From positions 682,001 to 746,000 of the forward strand of contig NZ_JACIEF010000004.1 in assembly GCF_014196715.1 (NCBI RefSeq): DNA of 64,000 bases, given 5' to 3'. Shown here in pieces: positions 18,790 to 26,181 of the stretch (position 1 is the first letter of the stretch; each line of letters starts with the position of its first letter). A model generated the notes under the pieces. The model searched no databases, was not told the origin of the DNA, and worked only from the letters and a program-made list of their open reading frames with translations. Origin of the DNA: Pedobacter zeae. GTDB taxonomy: Bacteria > Bacteroidota > Bacteroidia > Sphingobacteriales > Sphingobacteriaceae. A program made the translations under genes and the position numbers.

Positions 18790-19839
18790 TTATTGATATT
18801 GAATATATATCGGTTTGGGTGTAAGCTTTAACAGCTCTTCAGGGGTCATTAAACGTTTTGGCTCCTTTTTAAGGTCGTTTTTGTAAAACAGTTTAAAACC
18901 TGTAAACTGAACCGGCTCCCCCTGTACAAAATGGCGGTAAGTTCCTTTTTTCAGTTCTGGTTCGCCCCATCCGTCCATATGAACCACTACCTGTACTTCA
19001 GGACGGAGTTTAATGTTTGCAGCATTGGTTACCATTTTCTTCGTAAAGCGGTGCAGTACAAATACTTTCGGAGGCAGGTTGTGCTTTTTAACTATATCGG
19101 CCAGGTATTGGGTTACATAGTTTACATCGGCAGCATCATAAGTACCGATTTTTTTGCCAGGCAACGAACCATCCTTCATCGAAAATTCTGGATCGATACC
19201 TAAATGTACATAAGGCAGTTCAAGGTATTTTTCGATACGCGGCAATTCTGCCTTAATGGTACTTAAAGCTACCTGGAGATCTAGAAATACGATGGTATTA
19301 GGCTGCATTTTGGCAATTTTTAAAACAGAATCGATCTGTTTATCACCCATCCTGTTGATATATTTTCCGTCTTTTCCGGGCGTGCCACTGGCTACTGCAG
19401 CAATATAGTGTAATCCGGCCTGTACCGGGGTGGTTGGATCAGCCTTTTCCCAATGCTTTACTTCGGCATTTAAGCGTTGCCACATTTCCTTAGGTGCATA
19501 TTCGCCCAGTGCCCCCATTTTTTTAGAGTGCAGGTTTCCATAATAAACAACAATACGTTTAAATGGCAGAATGGCTCCGGCCAAAGGGTATGGTTGTTTT
19601 TTTACCGGCCATTTTCCGGTTGTATCTCCATTGGCCAATTTCTTTACCAATGAATCGTAAAGCTTCGGATCAACAGGTTTCATCACGTTTGCTGCTGAGT
19701 CGGTTTTCTTTTTTGTGGTATCAGAAGAGAAGATTTTACCGATGCCGCTTTTGCCCTTACCGTCTGAATTGCAGTTGGCGAATAAGCTGATTGCGGCAAA
19801 ACCAAGTAGTATAGTGCCTGCTAATTGAGGGAATTTCAT
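18790..19839 (-). CDS. Predicted lipoprotein of unknown function
   Basis: A 349-residue lipoprotein; the signal ends in the lipobox LFANC at about residue 23. A Ser/Thr/Lys linker leads to a globular domain that starts around residue 88 with RIVVYYGNLHSKKMGALGEY. Later segments (IAAVASGTPG, VFLDLQVAL, VHLGIDPEFSM, KVFVLHRFT, VVVHMDGWGEP) alternate beta and alpha elements, with acidic or His residues at strand ends, as in a TIM-barrel hydrolase. Similar uncharacterised lipoproteins exist in actinobacteria (from memory). I do not recognise a named family and assign no activity. It is a single gene with its own terminator. Confidence 0.7.
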   Translation of the reverse strand: MKFPQLAGTILLGFAAISLFANCNSDGKGKSGIGKIFSSDTTKKKTDSAANVMKPVDPKLYDSLVKKLANGDTTGKWPVKKQPYPLAGAILPFKRIVVYYGNLHSKKMGALGEYAPKEMWQRLNAEVKHWEKADPTTPVQAGLHYIAAVASGTPGKDGKYINRMGDKQIDSVLKIAKMQPNTIVFLDLQVALSTIKAELPRIEKYLELPYVHLGIDPEFSMKDGSLPGKKIGTYDAADVNYVTQYLADIVKKHNLPPKVFVLHRFTKKMVTNAANIKLRPEVQVVVHMDGWGEPELKKGTYRHFVQGEPVQFTGFKLFYKNDLKKEPKRLMTPEELLKLTPKPIYIQYQ

Positions 19840-19928
19840 AAATATATTAGATAGTTAAAGTTTAGTCTTTTTCCGGACCGATGAAAGTAGGATGGAAATT
19901 TGAAAGTTTAAAATAAAGTAATTAACAT

Positions 19929-20810
19929 TTACACATTACAGAATTTACCGAATACGCCCAATGGCAATTTAACGCCTGAAGTAGCCTGTAAATAAAGTTC
20001 ACCCGTTTCGAGATTTTTAACCGAAGGAAAAGAAGTACGGATAAGATTCTCTACAATTACTGACGAAAAGCCAAGCGAGTAAGTATTCAGGATAAGGAAA
20101 TGTTCTTTTTCATCCAACAACTGCACTACATCCTGCATCATTTCCTGGATATGATCTTCGAGTTTCCATTTTTCGCCGTTAGGGCCGTGGCCATAAGCCG
20201 GTGGATCCAGGATAATACCATTGTATTTTTTACCTCTTTTTAATTCTTTCTTTACAAATTTCAATGCATCCTCCACCATCCAGCGCGTATTTTTCAGGCC
20301 TGAAAGCTCCTGGTTTTCATTGGCCCAGGTAACTACCTGTTTAATCGAATCTACGTGGGTAGTTTCGGCTCCAGCCGCATTAGCTATTAATGAGGCAGCT
20401 CCGGTATAGGCAAATAAGTTTAAAACCTTGGGTTGCGGCGTTTTAAATTTTTTGATCGATGATGAGATAAAATCCCAGTTTACAGCCTGTTCAGGAAATA
20501 CACCCACGTGTTTAAAAGAAGTTAAACCTAATCGGAGCTTAATGGCTACATCATCGTTCTTATACTCTACATGCCAACGGTCGGGAATAGACTGGTTTTT
20601 TTTAACCCATTCGCCCGACGTTGCCGAACGGCCCCTAAATGTAATATTGGCAGTTTTCTTCCAATCCTGATCAGATCGTATTTTTTTCCATACAGCCTGG
20701 GGCTCCGGACGGATTAAAATCACATTGCCAAAACGTTCTAATTTTTCAAAATCCCCGCAATCAATCAGTTCATAATCTTTCCAGTGGGTGGGGGCTAGTA
20801 ATTGTATCAT
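19929..20810 (-). CDS. Class I SAM-dependent methyltransferase (RlmI/RlmK-like)
   Basis: A 293-residue Rossmann-fold methyltransferase related to 23S rRNA (cytosine-C5) methyltransferase RlmI and the RlmK half of RlmKL. SAM motif I is VLNLFAYTGAASL, an acidic residue follows in HVDSIKQ, motif IV is ILDPPAYG, and the N-terminal part has FPEQAVNWDF. It lacks the PUA domain that RlmI carries at its N-terminus, so the RNA target is uncertain. The start is ATG. It is monocistronic; a family B palindrome lies upstream. Confidence 0.83.
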   Translation of the reverse strand: MIQLLAPTHWKDYELIDCGDFEKLERFGNVILIRPEPQAVWKKIRSDQDWKKTANITFRGRSATSGEWVKKNQSIPDRWHVEYKNDDVAIKLRLGLTSFKHVGVFPEQAVNWDFISSSIKKFKTPQPKVLNLFAYTGAASLIANAAGAETTHVDSIKQVVTWANENQELSGLKNTRWMVEDALKFVKKELKRGKKYNGIILDPPAYGHGPNGEKWKLEDHIQEMMQDVVQLLDEKEHFLILNTYSLGFSSVIVENLIRTSFPSVKNLETGELYLQATSGVKLPLGVFGKFCNV

Positions 20811-20828
20811 GTATTATTAGGTATGGTC

Positions 20829-20903
20829 TGTCATTGCGTGGCACGAAGCAATCTTCGTGCGATAACTAGACAGAAGGAAATCGCTTCGTGCCCCGCAATG
20901 ATG
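20829..20903. repeat. Intergenic palindromic repeat, family B (full copy)
   Basis: TGTCATTGCG-x-GGCACGAAGCAATCTT on one arm and CGCTTCGTGCCCCGCAATGA on the other form a long imperfect hairpin. Partial or full relatives are at 55010-55034 and 59041-59130. It lies upstream of the methyltransferase gene in a 269-bp gap; nothing else is seen in the rest of that gap. Confidence 0.75.
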
Positions 20904-21079
20904 ATTTTATTTAGTAGAAATTTATAGGCTCATTAAAATCTTTAGTAACGGCAAACAGGTTTTTTGCAGCGCGTACAGGCTTTTTTGTTCTTCAACTACA
21001 TTTGTTTTTTACCTGCCGATTTTCCAATTTGCGATTGATATTTCAGTAGCCTTAGTTATATACAAATATACGGGTTTTC

Positions 21080-21832
21080 TTAAAATTTATCTTTAGCAGC
21101 TTTCATAAAGCGGCTGGCAAATACAAAGTCGTTCAGCTCTTTAATATCCGTATGTGCTATTTCTTTATTGCTGCCTTCCCAGAATTTCTTTCCTTCATGC
21201 AGGAACAGAATGTAATCACCAATACCCATCACAGAGTTCATATCATGCGTCACTACTATGGTGGTGGTTTTATATTCTTCCGTAATTTCCTGGATCAGTT
21301 CATCAATAACGATCGAAGTTTTTGGGTCCAGGCCTGAGTTGGGCTCATCACAGAATAAATACTTCGGATTCATCGAAATGGCACGGGCAATGCCCACACG
21401 TTTTTTCATACCACCCGATAATTCAGCTGGAAATAACTTGTTTTTGCCGGCAAGGTTAACACGTTCAAGACAAAAATCAACCCTTTCGAGTTTTTCTTTC
21501 CTGTTTTGATCGGTAAACATATTTAATGGGAACATGATGTTTTCTTCAACAGTCATACTGTCAAAAAGGGCTGATCCCTGAAATAACATGCCGATTTCTT
21601 TACGCACTTCGATACGCTGCTCGTAGGTCATCGGTGTAAAATCGCGTCCATCATACATTACTGAGCCCGAATCAGGCTGATGTAAACCCACCATACATTT
21701 AAGCAACGTTGTTTTTCCGGAACCCGAACCACCGATAATTAAATTGGTTACGCCTTCTTCAAACTTTCCGGAAATGCCTTTTAACACTTCACTTCCGTAG
21801 AACGATTTATATATATCTTTAATTTCGATCAT
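21080..21832 (-). CDS. mlaF: ABC transporter ATPase, MlaF-like
   Basis: The nucleotide-binding subunit of the Mla phospholipid transporter between outer and inner membranes. Walker A is GGSGSGKTTL, the signature is LSGGMKKRVGIARA, Walker B is YLFCDEPNSGLDP, and the switch His is in VVTHDM. The start is ATG 21832, which overlaps the mlaE stop by one base (TAATG). The longer frame to 21865 would begin inside mlaE. No mlaD (MCE) gene follows here; the downstream neighbour is a methyltransferase. Confidence 0.9.
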   Translation of the reverse strand: MIEIKDIYKSFYGSEVLKGISGKFEEGVTNLIIGGSGSGKTTLLKCMVGLHQPDSGSVMYDGRDFTPMTYEQRIEVRKEIGMLFQGSALFDSMTVEENIMFPLNMFTDQNRKEKLERVDFCLERVNLAGKNKLFPAELSGGMKKRVGIARAISMNPKYLFCDEPNSGLDPKTSIVIDELIQEITEEYKTTTIVVTHDMNSVMGIGDYILFLHEGKKFWEGSNKEIAHTDIKELNDFVFASRFMKAAKDKF

Positions 21833-22566
21833 TACAATAACAATTGGGTCACGATATAATCGCAAGCTAAAATAGAAATACAGCTAATTACAACAGCCCT
21901 TGTACTGGCCTGCGAAACTTCTAAAGCACCGCCACGAACATAAAAACCCTCGTATGCCGGAACAGATGTAATGATAAAGCCAAATACAAATGCCTTTACC
22001 AGGGCAACCGTAATGGTGTAAGGATTAAAATCAGTGGTAATACCCTGAATATATTCGGCTGGTGTTACCGCTCCCGAAACCGAACCGCCGATATAACCAC
22101 CGGTAATGCTTAAGAACATGGAGATAATAACCAGCATGGGTACCATGGTGATGCCCGAAATAATTTTCGGAAGGATTAAGTAGCCCGGTGCATTTATACC
22201 CATAATTTCCAATGCATCAATCTGTTCAGTTACCCGCATGGAGCCAATCTCCGATGAAATGGCCGAGCCTATCTTTCCTGCCAGCACAATTGCACTGATG
22301 GTTGGGCTTAACTCTAAAATACTCGAATCGCGGTTTACCGAGCCGATAATGGTCTTGGGTATAAAATCGCTAACCAGCTGGAAAGCAATCTGCAAAGTCA
22401 TAACCGCACCAATAAAGGTAGAAATAATGGCAATCAGACCTAAAGAGCCTACGCCAACATAATCCATCTGTTTGGCAATTTCTTTCAGGTATATTTTCAG
22501 TTTTTCCGGCCTTCTGAATACAGATTTGAGTAGCAGGATGTATCTGCCGAAATTCGTAAAATTCAT
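21832..22566 (-). CDS. mlaE: MlaE-family ABC permease
   Basis: The inner-membrane permease of the Mla lipid transport system. Five to six hydrophobic segments are present. The MlaE signature is clear around FIGAVMTLQIAFQL and GSMRVTEQIDALEIMGINAPGYL. The start is placed at the ATG 22566 (MNFTNFGRYI); the open frame to a TTG at 22620 adds residues not typical of the family. It is translationally coupled to mlaF. An AT-rich divergent spacer separates it from the SDR gene. Confidence 0.92.
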   Translation of the reverse strand: MNFTNFGRYILLLKSVFRRPEKLKIYLKEIAKQMDYVGVGSLGLIAIISTFIGAVMTLQIAFQLVSDFIPKTIIGSVNRDSSILELSPTISAIVLAGKIGSAISSEIGSMRVTEQIDALEIMGINAPGYLILPKIISGITMVPMLVIISMFLSITGGYIGGSVSGAVTPAEYIQGITTDFNPYTITVALVKAFVFGFIITSVPAYEGFYVRGGALEVSQASTRAVVISCISILACDYIVTQLLL

Positions 22567-22712
22567 TCCGTATATATTGCTTAATTTAAATGATCGTTCT
22601 ATACTACTACAAAGAAACAATAAAAATTTGTCGCTCTTTGCTTATTGCAAAAAATATTCGTGGTTTTGAATATAAATATGGTTTTTTGTTAACAAAAATT
22701 AAACCATAAATA

Positions 22713-23402
22713 ATGAAAGCTGTAATTACCGGAGCAACTAAAGGAATTGGTAGGGCTATTGCGATTAAATTTGCCCAACATGGGTACGATTTAGTTTTGG
22801 TAGCTAGGGGTTTAGATGAACTTGAAAAGTTTCGACAGGAATTAACCCTTTATGGGAATGCTGTTTTTATCCAGGCAGCCGATTGTTCAATTAAAGAAGA
22901 AGTGTATGCTTTTTTAAATTCGACAGCTATAGATTTTGATGATGTAGCTGTGTTGGTTAACAATGTGGGGATATTTTTACCCGGCAGTTTGCTCGACGAG
23001 GATGACGAAACCTTCGAAAAGCAGCAGCATTTAAACGTGAACGCCAGTTATTACATCAGTAAGTTTTTTGGAAAAAAAATGCGCTCAGCCAAGCAGGGCC
23101 ACATATTTAACATCTGTTCGGTAGCCAGCAAAACCCCGGTAAAAAATGCTGGCAGTTATAGTGTAACAAAAGCAGCGATGTTAAGTCTTAATCATGTATT
23201 GCGGCAAGAGTTAGCCCCTCACAACGTTAAAGTTACGGCATTTTTGCCGGGCTCTACCAAAACTTCATCCTGGGAAGGAACAAGCATCCCCGATGAAAAA
23301 TTTGTACAGCCTGAAGATATTGCCGAAACTTTATTCACCATTTTAAACTTAAGTAAAGGTGTAAACGTAGATGAAGTGTTAATTACACCGCTCGATTTTT
23401 AA
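22713..23402 (+). CDS. Short-chain dehydrogenase/reductase
   Basis: A 229-residue NAD(P)-dependent oxidoreductase. The cofactor motif is GATKGIGRAIA, the NNVG stabilising motif is present, the catalytic Ser lies in ICSVASK, and the active-site pair is YSVTK. The substrate cannot be read from sequence. The ATG at 22713 starts what is probably a three-gene operon: the PspC gene begins 7 bp after this stop. Confidence 0.9.
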   Translation: MKAVITGATKGIGRAIAIKFAQHGYDLVLVARGLDELEKFRQELTLYGNAVFIQAADCSIKEEVYAFLNSTAIDFDDVAVLVNNVGIFLPGSLLDEDDETFEKQQHLNVNASYYISKFFGKKMRSAKQGHIFNICSVASKTPVKNAGSYSVTKAAMLSLNHVLRQELAPHNVKVTAFLPGSTKTSSWEGTSIPDEKFVQPEDIAETLFTILNLSKGVNVDEVLITPLDF

Positions 23403-23409
23403 ACACAAA

Positions 23410-24120
23410 ATGAACAACGTTATGGAAAAGAAGCTTTTTAGAAACGAACACGATAAGATGATTGCCGGTGTAGCTTCGGGACTTGCAGATTACATGCAGG
23501 TGGAGGTTACCATAATTAGGTTATTGTTTGCATTATCTGCCATATTTATGGCTGGAGGTGGCTTAATTGCCTATATAATCATGTGGATTATTGTTCCGGT
23601 TAATGACGATCCGGCAGCAAGATTTTCTAAATTTAACGATTACTTTAACAAGAAAAACCCAAATGCACAGCCATTTGGAACTGCCGATCCTTTTGCAGGA
23701 CCAGCAAACCCGGGAAATCAGAATTGGACACAACCGGTTGACGGAACAGAGAAAACACCGTTCGAAACACATGCCGATTTCGCGAAATTTAATAAACCGA
23801 ACGATACCGGCCGTACCATAGGTGGTTTAGTGCTATTGGTTGTGGGATGTTTTTTCCTGATGCGCGAAATGGATTTTATACCCGATTGGTTTAGTATCCG
23901 TAATTTATTCAGGTACATGTGGCCATTAATATTTATTGCTTTGGGTATCAGTATCATTGCCAAATCAAAAAGAAAAAACGACTGGGCCGCTTTTCAGCAT
24001 CAGCAACAGGAGGCAGAGCAGCAAAAAACTGCCGATTTTTCTGAAGTTATTGTAGAGAATGAACCCTCAGCACCGGCCAACAAAGATGATCAGTCAACAT
24101 CCGCTAACCCTCAAGTATAA
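23410..24120 (+). CDS. PspC-domain membrane protein
   Basis: An N-terminal PspC domain (KLFRNEHDKMIAGVASGLADYM, about residues 7-65) is associated in other bacteria with envelope-stress response. It includes one transmembrane helix ending IIMWIIVPV. A flexible Pro/Asn/Gln-rich linker follows, then a second hydrophobic region near residues 137-180 that resembles the LiaF-type membrane domain of the next gene. The last 45 residues are charged and Gln-rich. The gene is five bases upstream of the LiaF-like gene; the two together look like a cell-envelope stress pair (inference). Confidence 0.85.
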   Translation: MNNVMEKKLFRNEHDKMIAGVASGLADYMQVEVTIIRLLFALSAIFMAGGGLIAYIIMWIIVPVNDDPAARFSKFNDYFNKKNPNAQPFGTADPFAGPANPGNQNWTQPVDGTEKTPFETHADFAKFNKPNDTGRTIGGLVLLVVGCFFLMREMDFIPDWFSIRNLFRYMWPLIFIALGISIIAKSKRKNDWAAFQHQQQEAEQQKTADFSEVIVENEPSAPANKDDQSTSANPQV

Positions 24121-24125
24121 ATAAT

Positions 24126-25109
24126 ATGAAACTAGATAGATTAATATGGGGTATCATCCTGCTTTTTATTGGTGGTGTACTCCTACTCGAAAATTTTGGT
24201 GTGATCAATTTTTACTGGCGCAACGTTTGGAGCTTTTGGCCTATATTCCTGATCATTGCAGGCTTAAATATCCTTTTTAACAGGAACAATTCGCAAACAG
24301 GCAGTATCATTTCCATTGGCGTTTTAGTGCTAGCACTGGCCTTCCTTTTTTACAAAGGGCAGCAGGTTCCGGAACGTGGCAACTGGTGGGGCCGCCATTT
24401 TAAAAAAGATGTCGATATTAATATTGAACACAACGACGAGGATAACGATAACGACGATGACAATAACGACTCCTCTTATCACCAGTTAAAATTATCGGAG
24501 CCTTTTATTGTGGCCGATAACGCTAAAAAAACTGTGCTGAATATTTCAGGCGGTGGTATCTCATTCAAGCTCGATGGAGAAACTTCTTCGTTAATTGATG
24601 CAGATGTCAAAAAAAGACGCGGTAATTTCTCTTTGAAAAAACTTGTTACCGATTCTGCAACCATACTCACTTTTAGTATGGACGACAAAAAAGGCAAATG
24701 GAATTTTGGCGATAACGGTAATGAGGTAAATTTTAAGTTAAACAAAGAAGCTACCTGGGATGTATTGATGAAATTAGGTGCTGGAGAAGCTGATTTCGAT
24801 TTTTCTCCTTACAAAGTGCGTACTTTCCGCTTTGATGGTGGAGCTGCCGCCCTGGATATTAAAATCGGCGATTTATTGCCTATCACTGATGTGGTTGTGA
24901 AATCGGGAGTGGCAGATGTTAAAATCAAAGTACCTAATGGCGCTGGCTGCAGGATCAAAACCAAAACTGGTTTATCGGCAAAAGATTTTGATGGATTTGA
25001 AAAATTGAGCGATGGCGTTTACGAAACTTCTAACTATAAATCGTCGACTAAAAAAATCTTTATCAATTTAGACGGTGGATTGAGTAACTTTGAAGTGACC
25101 AGGTATTAG
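24126..25109 (+). CDS. LiaF-like membrane protein with beta-solenoid domain
   Basis: The N-terminal 4-helix membrane region (LIWGIILLFIGGVLLLENFG, then FWPIFLIIAGLNILF) is of the DUF5668/LiaF-TM type. An extremely acidic linker (Asp/Asn-rich, about residues 97-117) leads to a C-terminal beta-rich toast-rack/DUF2154-like domain with repeated short strands (GISFKLDGETS, GAADFD-like repeats). LiaF proteins sense or restrain envelope-stress signalling; here the partner is probably the PspC protein, as no adjacent LiaRS pair is present. The start is ATG 24126. Confidence 0.82.
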   Translation: MKLDRLIWGIILLFIGGVLLLENFGVINFYWRNVWSFWPIFLIIAGLNILFNRNNSQTGSIISIGVLVLALAFLFYKGQQVPERGNWWGRHFKKDVDINIEHNDEDNDNDDDNNDSSYHQLKLSEPFIVADNAKKTVLNISGGGISFKLDGETSSLIDADVKKRRGNFSLKKLVTDSATILTFSMDDKKGKWNFGDNGNEVNFKLNKEATWDVLMKLGAGEADFDFSPYKVRTFRFDGGAAALDIKIGDLLPITDVVVKSGVADVKIKVPNGAGCRIKTKTGLSAKDFDGFEKLSDGVYETSNYKSSTKKIFINLDGGLSNFEVTRY

Positions 25110-25146
25110 GAAGGCAGAAGGTTTTAAGGCGGAGGGTGTAAGGTTA
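25108..25146. repeat. Purine-rich short repeat, family F
   Basis: AAGGCAGAAGGTTTTAAGGCGG and GGTGTAAGG units. It immediately follows the LiaF-like stop and shares its units with copies at 16143, 35052, 36212, 36318, 48106 and 55044. Confidence 0.6.
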
Positions 25147-25222
25147 AAAACGCAATATGAACTTTGCTGTTAATAAAGCCCTGATCCTGCAAAGCCTAAA
25201 ATCCAAGCAATCCTGATTTTAA

Positions 25223-25834
25223 ATGAATTCTGATCAATACACAGTAGTAATTAACGGTAAGCCCCAGGGGCCGTATAATTTAACCGAACTGAAAGGTTTA
25301 AACATCAGTGCGAATACATTTATACGCAAACCCGGAATGGACGATTATAAAGAAGCTCACGCAATTCCCGAACTGCGTGAGCTTTTGGGTTTCAGTTATC
25401 AAAAAACTGCACCCCAATATTTTGCTGCTTTCGATCAGCGTTTGCTTGCTTCGGTAATCGATCATTTCATCATTTTTGGGTTTTACACCGTTATCATTTT
25501 AACGAGCTATATTTTTATCGAAGGGAAAGATCAACGCATTATGGCATTTTTGGTGCCATTTCCCTCCATATTTATCGTTAAACTTATTTATGGCAGTATT
25601 GCCGAAGCATCTAAAAGTCAGGCTACCATCGGTAAAAAACTACTGAATATTAAAGTAACCGATTTAGAAGGAAGCCGGGTTTCTTTCAGTATTTCCCTGG
25701 TCAGGAATTTTTCGAAAATATTATCTGTAATCCCGGTTTTTTTTGGCTACCTCTACAGTTTTTTGAACAGGAAGAACCAGTGCTGGCACGATATTGCCGC
25801 CAATACGCTGGTGATAAAAGACAGGTTGATTTAA
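25223..25834 (+). CDS. GYF_2/RDD membrane protein
   Basis: A 203-residue protein. Residues 5-55 match the GYF_2 (DUF4339) domain (YTVVINGKPQGPYNLTELK) that binds peptides. Residues 68-200 match the RDD family: DQRLLASVIDHFIIFG, TIGKKLLNIKVTD and the end CWHDIAANTLVI. There are about three transmembrane helices. RDD proteins are putative transporters or membrane scaffolds with no agreed role. The start is ATG 25223. Confidence 0.85.
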   Translation: MNSDQYTVVINGKPQGPYNLTELKGLNISANTFIRKPGMDDYKEAHAIPELRELLGFSYQKTAPQYFAAFDQRLLASVIDHFIIFGFYTVIILTSYIFIEGKDQRIMAFLVPFPSIFIVKLIYGSIAEASKSQATIGKKLLNIKVTDLEGSRVSFSISLVRNFSKILSVIPVFFGYLYSFLNRKNQCWHDIAANTLVIKDRLI

Positions 25835-26166
25835 GTTAGAAAGCAGGGACAATGCGTCTCTCTTATCGTTAGTCGTGCTGTACGCTATATCTTTGGCTAG
25901 CCCTGTATTACGCTCAGGCTAACAGCCAAAGGATGCCGCTTCCATCCCGTTTATGGAACGTAGACCGGTGCAATATGGCCAACAAACCCACCCACCGTAA
26001 AAAATAACCCGATTAAAGCATATACAAAGTGCAATGAAGTAAAGCGTTAAGCGGGGCTGCATTTGCCAGGCGATGCTGCACCCCGTTTTCAAAAAAATCA
26101 AATAACTCCTTTATAAATCAGCTAATTTAATTACAACATAACAACATCAAAAATTCCAACAATCCT
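25835..26166. repeat. 332-bp gene-free stretch with family E repeat and a hairpin
   Basis: At 25862-25960 there is a family E-like element (GTGCTGTACGCTATA, and CTTTGGCT at 25894 with AGCCAAAG at 25922). At 26052-26089 a CGGGG/CCCCG stem, extended by TGCA/TGCA, is followed by TTTT and could terminate transcription from the RDD gene. The remainder is AT-rich and leads into the ispG promoter. No reading frame here looks coding. Confidence 0.55.
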
Positions 26167-26174
26167 TATCTTTG
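26167..26174 (+). promoter_or_regulatory. -7 promoter element (TATCTTTG) for ispG
   Basis: Exact TAnnTTTG match ending only seven bases before the ispG ATG (26182), so the transcript would have almost no 5' leader. Confidence 0.5.
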
Positions 26175-26181
26175 CACCCAA

